A stretch of DNA of 64,000 nucleotides from a virus. A model generated the notes under the pieces. The model did no database searches. It was given only the letters and a program-made list of their open reading frames with translations, and was not told the origin of the DNA. Within the stretch, counting starts at the first letter, position 1, and each line of letters begins with the position of its first letter. Below are positions 54,704-62,947 of this stretch, one piece after another. Location of the stretch: the IMG/VR virus record IMGVR_UViG_3300042908_000680, positions 85,499 to 149,498 of that record; one strand, written 5' to 3'. Both the position numbers and the translations under genes were made by a program.

Positions 54704-55342
54704 TCAATATTCGTTAAAAAGTTTTCTGAACAATCTTTCAAGTATAAACTTTAATATAACGGGCAAAACAACATAGATTAGCAAGAATGTTAGCACAACT
54801 GATCCATGCATTACTTCTGGATCTTGTTTTATATTAGACATTACGAAGTCTTTGCAATCTCTTTTTAGTTGCCTCTTGCTATATTTGTCACACTCCGCAA
54901 AGTTCATTCCGCCTTGGCTAGCTATTGTAGCCCATTCGTTGCCATACTGCAAACATTTTTTGGCTAAAAAGTTTCTTTCTTCGTCTGCGTATTCAGCATC
55001 AATCTGAGCTTCTATATCGCTTGTGTCGAAAGAACTACCAAACAGAGTTTCTGAGTTTTCATCATATGAAAACTTGATATCTGGAAGGTATCTCAGCTTT
55101 AGTGTACCACCATCTTTACCCAAAGTCAAGCCCTGCACGTAAGCACTCAGCTTTATGTACTTTTGCCAAGTGACCTTTGGGAGAGATTCAGTAAATGAAA
55201 GAATGATATTTTCAGAGGTATCTTTTATGACTTTAATATCTAATGGCTGTGGGAAACTTATATTTAGATTTTTAATGTCATAACCATTTTTTGAAAAGAT
55301 GAAATCAACAATTTGTTTAATTTGTAAAATTGGTATTGCCAT
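54704..55342 (-). CDS. C-terminally membrane-anchored protein, unknown function
   Basis: A soluble part of about 180 residues is followed by one strongly hydrophobic segment near 183-203 (VVLTFLLIYVVLPVILKFIL) and a short basic tail. There is no N-terminal signal peptide, so it would be tail-anchored in the inner membrane. The soluble domain has beta-rich (GGTLKLRYLPDIKFSY) and helical parts, with three cysteines. It forms a cluster with three other membrane or lipid-anchored genes upstream. A role in lysis or envelope modification is suggested by context. Confidence 0.6.
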   Translation of the reverse strand: MAIPILQIKQIVDFIFSKNGYDIKNLNISFPQPLDIKVIKDTSENIILSFTESLPKVTWQKYIKLSAYVQGLTLGKDGGTLKLRYLPDIKFSYDENSETLFGSSFDTSDIEAQIDAEYADEERNFLAKKCLQYGNEWATIASQGGMNFAECDKYSKRQLKRDCKDFVMSNIKQDPEVMHGSVVLTFLLIYVVLPVILKFILERLFRKLFNEY

Positions 55343-55345
55343 ATG

Positions 55346-55813
55346 TTAATTCTTCTGTATTAGTGACCAAGCCAAGCCCATAAATCTATCTGAGATTTTA
55401 TTTTTTTCTTCGTCTGTTAGTTTATGATTATCATCACCACCAGCAGCAGAAGTAATTAAATCTATGATAGCAACGTCTAAATCTTTGTACTTATCGTTCA
55501 TGGACCCCTCAAAGAATCCATTTGCAGATAATGCTAGCACATCATTTACTTGTTGTAACTGAGCGTCATAGGTTTTTACCCTACTAGCAAACTCTTGACT
55601 ATATATAGCCATTTTTGCTCTATCTGTTGGATCAGTTATTAATGTCGATATTGGCTTAACTAATTCTATAATTTCGTCGCTGGGGCGATCAATATTTAGA
55701 ATAGCAACATCGGGCTTTGGAAAAACTGGAATTAAATTTAATACCGGTTTGTATAAAGCAAAACCTAGTAATACTAGTGCTATAAGATTTCTAACCTTAA
55801 GAAACTTTTCCAT
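55346..55813 (-). CDS. Membrane-anchored helical protein, unknown function
   Basis: The start at 55813 has GAGGA before it; 55825 is a TTG. After a short basic start, a single hydrophobic segment lies at about 10-25 (LIALVLLGFALYKPVL) and the rest is a soluble, mostly helical domain with acidic patches. It overlaps the gene upstream by 17 bases. Together with its neighbours it forms a set of envelope proteins located between nrdA and the fibre-protease cassettes. Function unknown. Confidence 0.6.
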   Translation of the reverse strand: MEKFLKVRNLIALVLLGFALYKPVLNLIPVFPKPDVAILNIDRPSDEIIELVKPISTLITDPTDRAKMAIYSQEFASRVKTYDAQLQQVNDVLALSANGFFEGSMNDKYKDLDVAIIDLITSAAGGDDNHKLTDEEKNKISDRFMGLAWSLIQKN

Positions 55814-56072
55814 CGTTGTCCTCAATTACTTTGTTTAATAGTGGAAATACTTCGTCTAATTTTTCAGACGCTACGGTTAAATGGTATTCATCGCATTTAT
55901 TTTTTAGCTGATACCATAAACTAACTATTTCCAAAAATCCCTCTTCTTTGTTCTCTACAACTTTGACTTTAGACTTAGCAAATAATCTAGATACCCAGTA
56001 TGGAATATCTACAAAGTTAGTTGCTAATATAAGTAAAGCAATTACAATCAACCAAACATTCCACGATTCCAT
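55797..56072 (-). CDS. Small single-pass membrane protein (91 aa)
   Basis: A hydrophobic helix spans about residues 5-22 (NVWLIVIALLILATNFVDI), followed by a charged soluble helical domain (LWYQLKNKCDEYHLTVASEKL). GAGGT precedes the start. The topology is like that of some i-spanins, but no coiled coil or proline pattern supports that call. It lies four bases after the lipoprotein gene, which is compatible with a paired function in the envelope. Confidence 0.6.
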   Translation of the reverse strand: MESWNVWLIVIALLILATNFVDIPYWVSRLFAKSKVKVVENKEEGFLEIVSLWYQLKNKCDEYHLTVASEKLDEVFPLLNKVIEDNDGKVS

Positions 56073-56076
56073 CTTA

Positions 56077-56382
56077 TTACCTCTTTAAATTAGTGGTCTT
56101 TGCATGAAATGGGCATACTGTTTTATGACCATCTCCTTGAACTATTATTCCTGTGCCTTTGCAAATGCATTTTGCTGGATCTGGATCAACATCCACAACC
56201 GGCTGTGGTTTTGGATCTACCTTAAAAACCTCTTTTTCTGCATTGTCAAAAGCCGCCTTACACTTCTCTTGCCACTCCGTTACGTAAGAAGAGTACATAT
56301 TTGTTATATCTTCTGGATTGACAGAAAACATATTATTTGAGCATCCAGTTACTAATAATACTGATAGTATATATTTATTCAT
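56077..56382 (-). CDS. Lipoprotein with CxCxGxG cluster (101 aa)
   Basis: The signal has a lipobox ending VTGC at residue 14 (KYILSVLLVTGCSNN), so the mature protein should be lipid-modified. The C-terminal region has CICKGTG and later HKTVCPFH, a half DnaJ-type zinc-binding pattern. Length and lipid anchoring fit an o-spanin-like or other outer-membrane protein. It lies upstream of the three membrane proteins. Confidence 0.65.
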   Translation of the reverse strand: MNKYILSVLLVTGCSNNMFSVNPEDITNMYSSYVTEWQEKCKAAFDNAEKEVFKVDPKPQPVVDVDPDPAKCICKGTGIIVQGDGHKTVCPFHAKTTNLKR

Positions 56383-56390
56383 TGTAAGTC

Positions 56391-57689
56391 CTAGTATAAA
56401 GTAAATGAGGATAGGTCGATAGTTGTTATCGTATATGAATTACCAGATCTATTATTTCTTGTCCAAAGTAGATTCATATTAGTATTTAATGTACTTATAA
56501 AATTACTATAGAATGGTCCACTGTCTGGTCCGGTCCATGTTATTATCAAAACCAATTGATTATTGATGATTAAAAATGATGGGTTGCCACTATCTCCACC
56601 TATTATTGATTCATGAAATAATATTCTATTTGGGTATGTATTATAATAACTATTATTGGGATCAAGATAATTTTGTGTTGGTTGCTGTGTATATGCGGAA
56701 CTGCCCGTTGGGTCCACGTATAGAAATTCTTTTACTAAAGCTTTTTCTTCTTGATCTAAAGATAGCATTGGAAGTCTGTAGATGGTATAAGTACCACTTT
56801 TATTTCTATAAATTGTAGGTAAATATATAGACCAATTAGAAGGAAGTAATTTGGCAAAACTAATGGAATTTGGTACGTCAGAATCTAAAAGTCCCAAATA
56901 AATATCAGTAGTTAATGTTGGTATTTTATCTATTAATGTTCTTTCTATAACAACATTATTGCTGGTGATAAATCTAACTTTAGCCCCTATATCCATTTCA
57001 TAGTGAGTTGCAAAAACTAAATGGCTTGGACTAATAAGAGTTCCGGCCCTAGTATTTGATCCAGTTGTATTCCAAGGACTTATGCAAGTTAAATCTAAAT
57101 CATAAGCCCAACAATTAGTATTTCTAACGTATGTAGAAGTTGAATGGTCTTGAGTACTATAAATGTTCTTTGCTATAGTTGGGTTTTTATTTAATAGTCT
57201 ATTATCGACATTATCAGAACAATTTTTTGCCAAGCTTCCAGATGTAAACTCACAAAAAGCATCTATTTGTCCACCTATATTACAATTGACATTTACTTCT
57301 GCAATGTTAAAATCAGATGTATTTATTCCACTTGCTATAATTTTTACTGCTCTTTTAGAAGTGCTTCCCGTTGGCACTCCAGAACATATATAGTTGTTAG
57401 GATTTAAATTTGATAAAATACTGTTATCTGTACTATATACAGTAACTGATATATCATCTTGTTTATATAATATTATATTAAAATCAGTTATAGTAGATGA
57501 ATTAGTAGATCTGAATACTGTAGCGTCATAATTCGTAGTATAGCCAGAGCCAGTAGAAACTAATATCCTATCTTGGGGCTGTGCTGTGATTTTTACTCTA
57601 TCTCCACCAATATCTGGTTTTTTAAACAGATAAGATGAATTCTCAGATATAGAACCACAATTGAGAGGTATATTTTGAGCTTCTATCAT
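56391..57689 (-). CDS. Chymotrypsin-like serine protease, cassette B
   Basis: A trypsin-fold protease of 432 residues. The triad is readable: H229 in LVFATHYEM, D262 in TTDIYLGLL and S367 in GGDSGNPSF, all in normal order and spacing. The first 190 residues are a separate beta-rich domain. It has no signal peptide, so it is probably part of the virion or an intracellular processing enzyme. It starts within the stop codon of the fibre gene (TAATG). Its paralogue at 59003-60211 has the same arrangement, and both C-termini end TTIDLSSF. A role in host surface or fibre processing is inferred. Confidence 0.75.
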   Translation of the reverse strand: MIEAQNIPLNCGSISENSSYLFKKPDIGGDRVKITAQPQDRILVSTGSGYTTNYDATVFRSTNSSTITDFNIILYKQDDISVTVYSTDNSILSNLNPNNYICSGVPTGSTSKRAVKIIASGINTSDFNIAEVNVNCNIGGQIDAFCEFTSGSLAKNCSDNVDNRLLNKNPTIAKNIYSTQDHSTSTYVRNTNCWAYDLDLTCISPWNTTGSNTRAGTLISPSHLVFATHYEMDIGAKVRFITSNNVVIERTLIDKIPTLTTDIYLGLLDSDVPNSISFAKLLPSNWSIYLPTIYRNKSGTYTIYRLPMLSLDQEEKALVKEFLYVDPTGSSAYTQQPTQNYLDPNNSYYNTYPNRILFHESIIGGDSGNPSFLIINNQLVLIITWTGPDSGPFYSNFISTLNTNMNLLWTRNNRSGNSYTITTIDLSSFTLY

Positions 57690-58993
57690 TATGGTGTTCC
57701 ATAGCTAGCTTGACAGTAATTTACTGCCGCTACCCATCTAATATTTTTAGTTGCTAATCCAGTAACTCTAATAGACAATCCTCCATTTGTAGCATCTGCT
57801 GCTACGCTGGCTAAAGCCGAAGTCATACCAGCATCTTTCCAGCTTGTTTCAGTGGGTGTTCCAATCAAAGCGGTAGTACTAGCACCAACCCCTCTTTTAA
57901 TACCTCCAACAAAATTCCATACGGCTGAAGAAGTATCCGTGTCATTATAAGCACTAATTTGTATGTTAAAATTTACCGTAGTTTTATCTGGTAAAAATAT
58001 AAAATTTCTTGAAATTGTGTTATTTGGCGATGTCACTAAAGATGCAGATCCATTTGCCGTTAAAATCACATTTGATGTATTACTTGATGTTTCAATTCTT
58101 AGCACTATAGTTGATAGCTGTGCATCTCCCGCAGAAGAGAAACTACCACCGGCTTGCGCCACTTCTCCAAACAAAGTAGTTTTTGCAGATCGACCACCTA
58201 AAATAGATGAATATACTCCGCTAGTAATATTGTTTTGACCGGCAATAATGCTAGAAGATTCAGCAATTGCTGTGTTTGTATATCCATTTCCAATAAAGGT
58301 GTAGTCTGAAATAGTAGAATTACCAAAACCATTTATAATAGCAGAATAATTTCCTCTATTATTATTAAAAAATCCATTACATATCAAACCAAAGTCAGCG
58401 GATGTTACAGTATTTCTTTGACCATTAATTATGGTAGCGCGATTAGAGCTTGATGTTCCAGCAGTATTTCTATCTCCATTAAGAATAGATGTATAAACAC
58501 CGCTACCAACACAGCCATTACCAGATAAAATTGTTATATAATAACCACTTGCAGTACAAGTATTAGCGTGATAAATACCATTATAGTTAAAACTTGAACC
58601 AAGCAGTGATGAAATTATTGAGTTTCCTGATCCCAAGCATAGATTTCCGCTTCCTAATATATTGTTAAATTTTGTAGTATTATTACCAGAGATTTCAACT
58701 ATTGGGGATGAGATTACTATTCCGCCAACTATAGATCCATCACCAACATATAGTTTTTTAGTATCGGTTGTCCATAACGGTTCTGCTACCGATGGAGTTA
58801 CCAATAGTCTTTCTGAATCAAGACCCTGCTTTAATTGCAAAGTTGCAGCTTGATTTAGTACAGAACTTCTTAATGTGCTGGCAGAAACTTTTTTTGTTAT
58901 TGCTTGATCATTTGGGCTATCCACCATAACAAAAAGATCATCATCTGTTACAGATGATACTGATGGTAACTGCGTTATTTTTACAACACCCAT
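57689..58993 (-). CDS. Tail fibre with Mtd_N-like stem and YadA-head-like repeats, cassette B
   Basis: The N-terminus (VVKITQLPSVSSVTDDDLFV) and residues about 50-90 (LQLKQGLDSERLLVTPS, then TDTKKLYVGDGSIVGG) match the Mtd_N-like attachment module of phage fibres. From about 140 to 275 there are repeats of about 14-20 residues of the form SxxINGxxN (for example RATIINGQRNTVTSADFG), as in YadA or haemagglutinin heads. These are trimeric beta-rolls in other proteins. AGGAG lies just before the start, in the same sequence context as its paralogue's. Probably a receptor-binding fibre. Confidence 0.8.
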   Translation of the reverse strand: MGVVKITQLPSVSSVTDDDLFVMVDSPNDQAITKKVSASTLRSSVLNQAATLQLKQGLDSERLLVTPSVAEPLWTTDTKKLYVGDGSIVGGIVISSPIVEISGNNTTKFNNILGSGNLCLGSGNSIISSLLGSSFNYNGIYHANTCTASGYYITILSGNGCVGSGVYTSILNGDRNTAGTSSSNRATIINGQRNTVTSADFGLICNGFFNNNRGNYSAIINGFGNSTISDYTFIGNGYTNTAIAESSSIIAGQNNITSGVYSSILGGRSAKTTLFGEVAQAGGSFSSAGDAQLSTIVLRIETSSNTSNVILTANGSASLVTSPNNTISRNFIFLPDKTTVNFNIQISAYNDTDTSSAVWNFVGGIKRGVGASTTALIGTPTETSWKDAGMTSALASVAADATNGGLSIRVTGLATKNIRWVAAVNYCQASYGTP

Positions 58994-59002
58994 ATTAAAC
59001 TC

Positions 59003-60211
59003 CTAATAAGATAAAAAAGATGAAAGATCTATTGTAGTCAATTGATACCCACCGCCAAGCTGAGACATCATTTGATTTATTGCATCTTTTTCTAATGATG
59101 TAAAGCTTCCAGATCCACCTATCCCCCAAGTAGTAACAAATATGAGTACTAATTCATTATTTATCAAAAGAAATGCCGGACTACCAGAATCTCCAGTATA
59201 TAGCTCTCTAAAAAATGGTCTACGTATAGAAGTTAGTTCTTGACCTATACATTTTGCTATAGAAGATAACTGATATAGGTTTGTGACGCTTACATATTCT
59301 GACTGATCCACTATTATAACCGGTATTTCTATTCCACGCTTAATATTTGGCAGATATTTTCCAAAGTCAATTGGAAGAATTTTTGTAAATAAAATTGTAT
59401 TTGGAAGATCTGAATCCAATAAACCCACTTGTATATCATTGAACTTACTTGTAGAATTATAATTTGGATGAGTAATAATACCCGTGATAGTTCTAGTTAT
59501 TGATACATTATTATTTGTTACAAATCTTATAGTTGATCCACTTGCAATAGGATAGTGGGCAGCAAACATTACATGCCTAGGGCTTATCAAAACGCCCGCC
59601 CTGTTTGCTATTCCGTAGGAATTCCATGGGCTGATGCATGTAAAATCAACATTTTTAAATACAAAAGAAGAATTTCTAGTGTAAATATTATTTGCGTGAT
59701 TTTGAATAGAGTATACTTGCTGTGAAGAGGTTGGTGATATTCCAGATATTTTTAAATCTACTTGATCTGTTATATGACTTGATAAACTATTATTCACAAA
59801 AGACAAAAAGGTATCTTGATTTGATGTACTACCAATTGGAGAATATTGTATATTGATATTAACATATTGATTAGATCCATCATCAAAAGATAGTTCTAAT
59901 ATATCATTTCCTACTGATATTCCAGAACATTGCAGATTATTAACAAGAACATTATTTGAATAGTTTTTTATAGATATTATTTTTTTACTAGATGATTCAA
60001 AGATAAAATCTCTGATTCCAGATGAACTAGATACTCTATATATATTTGTATCTTTGTCAATTATGGAACCCGAAGATGATGGCGAAATGGGCCTAAAATA
60101 ACTACTATATTCCAACCTTGAAGATAAATTGGGTTTACTAAATGTCCAAGATGGAGGATTATTAGTAGATCCACAGTTTATCGGAACGCCTTTTGCTTGT
60201 AAAATAGACAT
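59003..60211 (-). CDS. Chymotrypsin-like serine protease, cassette A
   Basis: A paralogue of the protease at 56391. With the start at 60211 (one base after the fibre stop; matching the paralogue's start), it has 402 residues with H219 in VMFAAHYPI, D259 in FNDIQVGLL and S342 in TGDSGSPAF. The N-terminal 190 residues are a beta-rich domain related to its paralogue's (KGVPINCGS against QNIPLNCGS). No signal peptide is present. It is paired with the LRR fibre upstream. It may trim or activate the fibre or digest host surface proteins; neither is proven. Confidence 0.75.
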   Translation of the reverse strand: MSILQAKGVPINCGSTNNPPSWTFSKPNLSSRLEYSSYFRPISPSSSGSIIDKDTNIYRVSSSSGIRDFIFESSSKKIISIKNYSNNVLVNNLQCSGISVGNDILELSFDDGSNQYVNINIQYSPIGSTSNQDTFLSFVNNSLSSHITDQVDLKISGISPTSSQQVYSIQNHANNIYTRNSSFVFKNVDFTCISPWNSYGIANRAGVLISPRHVMFAAHYPIASGSTIRFVTNNNVSITRTITGIITHPNYNSTSKFNDIQVGLLDSDLPNTILFTKILPIDFGKYLPNIKRGIEIPVIIVDQSEYVSVTNLYQLSSIAKCIGQELTSIRRPFFRELYTGDSGSPAFLLINNELVLIFVTTWGIGGSGSFTSLEKDAINQMMSQLGGGYQLTTIDLSSFLSY

Positions 60212-60212
60212 A

Positions 60213-61541
60213 TTATGTAGTTGTTGTATCAACGATGTAGTTTTTGGCAGTTGCTATACTAGTATTATGTGTGCTAATACCCGGATTCCCATATACATAA
60301 ATAGTTTTTGATGTTGCCGCCGTTGGTAAAAGATTGTAAATATTATTTAACTGTGCCGCTGAAAATTGACAATTTTTGAATGAAAAATTGCCATATGAAT
60401 TGTTAAAATTTATTTGAGAAAGATTTGTACATCCATCTAAAACAAATGTACCGGGTGATATAATTGATGGAGAAAAAGTAATTGATTGTAGCGTTGTTGA
60501 ATTTGTTAAGTTTAAATTATTGATTTTATTATTGCTAAAATTTAAAGATGTTATTTTTGCACCCTCAAATGCTAACCAACTTAAGTTAATGTTACTAGAT
60601 AAATCTATAGATGACAGATTGGTATTACCAATAAATAAACTTGATAAATTAGTACAATTTTTAAGATTTAATTTTGATAATGATGCGTTGTAAGTAAGAT
60701 ATACTGTTGTAAGACCAGAGGCGTTAGAAAAGTCTACCCATTGTAAATTATCATTTCCATTCATGTTACAATATGTGACGGTTGGAATTTTTATCCACTC
60801 TAAATTTGATACCACATTTCCATTTATTTGTATTCCACTGACATTATTTTTTAGATGAATATATTTTACTGTATCATTACTATCAATTGATATACCTGTC
60901 AAAGATGTCATTTCTTCAAAGTTAATCTCAAAATTTTTAGAACTAGCACTACTGGAAAAGTTTATTATGTTACCAGATTGAGCAGCATTACCAGATGAGC
61001 AACTCCAATAGTATAATTCTTTTATTGAATTTTTAGCATATATTCCAGTATTTGAAGAATTAAGTGCAATTGAAGCTGTTATAGAACTGCTTGGATTTCC
61101 ATTTCCAAAAACTCTAACATCACCACTTGGTGTTTGTACAGCTAAATACCCAGTTGATGTATTAAATGTTGCTGAGTGTGATGATGAACTACTATTGCTT
61201 TTTATTCTCATCATCCCACTAGGTATACATAATGGACTTGGATATATTGGGCCAGTGTATACTGGATATCCACCTTGAGTATATCCATCTCCTATATATA
61301 GATTAGATTTATTTGTAGAAAATACTGGTTCACCAAGAGAAGGAATAACTGATAATAATTCAGATTCAAGTCCCTGTCTAAGTTGTAATGCCGCTGGCTG
61401 GCTTAATAAAGAATTTCTTAGTAAACTTGCAGATATTCTTTTTGTTACAGCATTGCCGCTTGGATCATCTAATATCAGCAATAAATCATCATCAGTAACA
61501 GATGATCCAGATGGTAATTGATTGATTCTTATTATACCCAT
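60213..61541 (-). CDS. Tail fibre with Mtd_N-like stem and leucine-rich repeats, cassette A
   Basis: The N-terminal 95 residues are clearly related to those of the fibre at 57689 (IIRINQLPSGSSVTDDDLL, then LQLRQGLESELLSVIPS and NLYIGDGYTQGG). From about residue 195 to 400 the protein has leucine-rich repeats of about 20 residues (LSKLNLKNCTNLSSLFI, SSIDLSSNINLSWLAFEGA). LRR proteins form curved binding surfaces, so this is a candidate receptor-binding domain different from its sister fibre. AGGAG stands before the ATG in the same sequence as for its paralogue. Confidence 0.85.
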   Translation of the reverse strand: MGIIRINQLPSGSSVTDDDLLLILDDPSGNAVTKRISASLLRNSLLSQPAALQLRQGLESELLSVIPSLGEPVFSTNKSNLYIGDGYTQGGYPVYTGPIYPSPLCIPSGMMRIKSNSSSSSHSATFNTSTGYLAVQTPSGDVRVFGNGNPSSSITASIALNSSNTGIYAKNSIKELYYWSCSSGNAAQSGNIINFSSSASSKNFEINFEEMTSLTGISIDSNDTVKYIHLKNNVSGIQINGNVVSNLEWIKIPTVTYCNMNGNDNLQWVDFSNASGLTTVYLTYNASLSKLNLKNCTNLSSLFIGNTNLSSIDLSSNINLSWLAFEGAKITSLNFSNNKINNLNLTNSTTLQSITFSPSIISPGTFVLDGCTNLSQINFNNSYGNFSFKNCQFSAAQLNNIYNLLPTAATSKTIYVYGNPGISTHNTSIATAKNYIVDTTTT

Positions 61542-61542
61542 A

Positions 61543-61791
61543 TTAAACTCCTAATATACCAGAAGCACCAGTTGTATAATAAGTAACATTATCAAATCTA
61601 TTAGTTAATCTACTAGCATTAGCGGTATACGAATAAGACTTTTCATATTCAAAAGGGCTAATTAAAGCTTGATAGTTACCACTACCACTAATAGGTCTTC
61701 CAAACCAACAATATACAACGGCTGAACCATTTTGAATTGTTTCTCTACCAGAAACCACATTGGTAATTACATCGGTTGTTGAGATTGGCAT
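61543..61791 (-). CDS. Small fibre-associated protein, unknown (82 aa)
   Basis: An 82-residue soluble, beta-rich protein that begins MPISTTDVITNVVSG and has several aromatic residues in the second half (YEKSYSYTANASRL). It sits directly before the LRR fibre (one base gap) and after the papain-like protease, with GGGG before the start. It could be a fibre chaperone or connector. No family recognised. Confidence 0.6.
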   Translation of the reverse strand: MPISTTDVITNVVSGRETIQNGSAVVYCWFGRPISGSGNYQALISPFEYEKSYSYTANASRLTNRFDNVTYYTTGASGILGV

Positions 61792-61807
61792 TTTTTACCC
61801 CTTGTTG

Positions 61808-62725
61808 TTAAAATTGATCTTTTAATGTCCAAACTACTTTTCTTGGAGGAAAACCGTCTACATCACTAAATACCCAAGAGCCATTTTGTGCCAACATTTC
61901 TGCTGCATCTCGCTCTCTTATCCAGAAACTTCCATCTGGTTGATCTAAACGCTTCTCGCCATTATTCCAAACTCCCCAAGAGTTTTGGACTAAGAATAGT
62001 GTTTCATTATAAATTTCATGAGTATCATCCATCCCAATCCAAGCCATCGCGTGACCCCATGATCCAGATCGGGCGGCAATACCATTCTTATCTCTTCTAG
62101 AACTAAATCCAGAATTACTGCATACACTAATAGAATAACCATTGGCTATTGCATCTCTGGCTTGATCTATTGTGTTAATTAAGCTGATGGTCTTAACTTG
62201 ATGTTTCTTCGCCGCCTTTACTAATTCTTCTGGAACACCAGTTCTGCCCCACTTACCACCAATAGCACTATATGTTGAAAGATCATAATCTCCGTACTTT
62301 TGACGAAGTAATATTCCTCCATTTTGGTGGACGAATTTAGCAGCACCACCACAAGTCATACCTTCACCGCCGTGTCCGCGTGAACCATAAATACCTTCAG
62401 TAGCACCACGGGCCACAAACTCTTCTCGTTGCCCATTTATAATTTCACAACTGCGTGTAATATCTACGCTATTTCGCGTTGCATGTGAAACACAATCTCC
62501 TTGGACTTGCCTTTCTGATGGACCAAAAGAGGGATCAAACTTCAAGAGAGACTTAAACGGTAGGGATAGTTTTCCTTTTCCAGTACCATATAAATCATGT
62601 GCTGCCACACCGAATAGTGGATGTGGCAGTTCTCCTAAGAGCTTGTCCAACTCTTTTGGGTCACAGTATGATCCTACAAAGCCATCTTTATAGGCTTTTA
62701 ATAAATCTTTCGGTGTCTTGAACAT
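61808..62725 (-). CDS. Papain-like (C1) cysteine protease
   Basis: The C1 signature is visible: QVQGDCVSHA has the catalytic cysteine C78 in the bacterial GxCxxHA form; GSWGHAMAW has H225; LVQNSWGVWN has N248. The ATG at 62725 overlaps the holin TGA by one base; a GTG three bases earlier would add one residue. No signal peptide is seen. It lies between the holin-like gene and the fibre cassettes, so it may act as a virion maturation protease, a lysis enzyme or a weapon against host proteins. Papain-like enzymes are uncommon in phages. Confidence 0.8.
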   Translation of the reverse strand: MFKTPKDLLKAYKDGFVGSYCDPKELDKLLGELPHPLFGVAAHDLYGTGKGKLSLPFKSLLKFDPSFGPSERQVQGDCVSHATRNSVDITRSCEIINGQREEFVARGATEGIYGSRGHGGEGMTCGGAAKFVHQNGGILLRQKYGDYDLSTYSAIGGKWGRTGVPEELVKAAKKHQVKTISLINTIDQARDAIANGYSISVCSNSGFSSRRDKNGIAARSGSWGHAMAWIGMDDTHEIYNETLFLVQNSWGVWNNGEKRLDQPDGSFWIRERDAAEMLAQNGSWVFSDVDGFPPRKVVWTLKDQF

Positions 62726-62946
62726 CACTTTGAGTTATCCTTTGCCCACTTAACTATTGTGTTAATTAATACCACTGTAACAGGCACAATTAGTGCTGTC
62801 ATGCTACCAAGATCAAGCTTAGTTAGATTTTCGCCAATATATGTTAATAGTGCGGCTAAACCAACTAATGCTGCGTTCTTACCAACTGAAATAAGATCAG
62901 TTGTATTTAATGAGAATGCTTTGGAACCTACTTTTAGATCTAACAT
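62725..62946 (-). CDS. Holin-like membrane protein (73 aa)
   Basis: Two hydrophobic helices (about 24-38 and 47-65) are separated by a short charged turn (GENLTKLDLG), and the C-terminus is basic (KWAKDNSK). Size and topology fit a class II holin, which would form membrane lesions at lysis. GGAGA precedes the start. It overlaps the papain-like gene by one base and follows the PAS membrane gene by one. Confidence 0.6.
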   Translation of the reverse strand: MLDLKVGSKAFSLNTTDLISVGKNAALVGLAALLTYIGENLTKLDLGSMTALIVPVTVVLINTIVKWAKDNSK

Positions 62947-62947
62947 C

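Noticed and set aside
56391-61791. Diversity-generating retroelement, because the fibres have Mtd_N-like stems as in the BPP-1 tropism determinant
   Set aside because: No reverse transcriptase gene and no template or variable repeat pair are visible in the window, and neither fibre tip is a C-type lectin.
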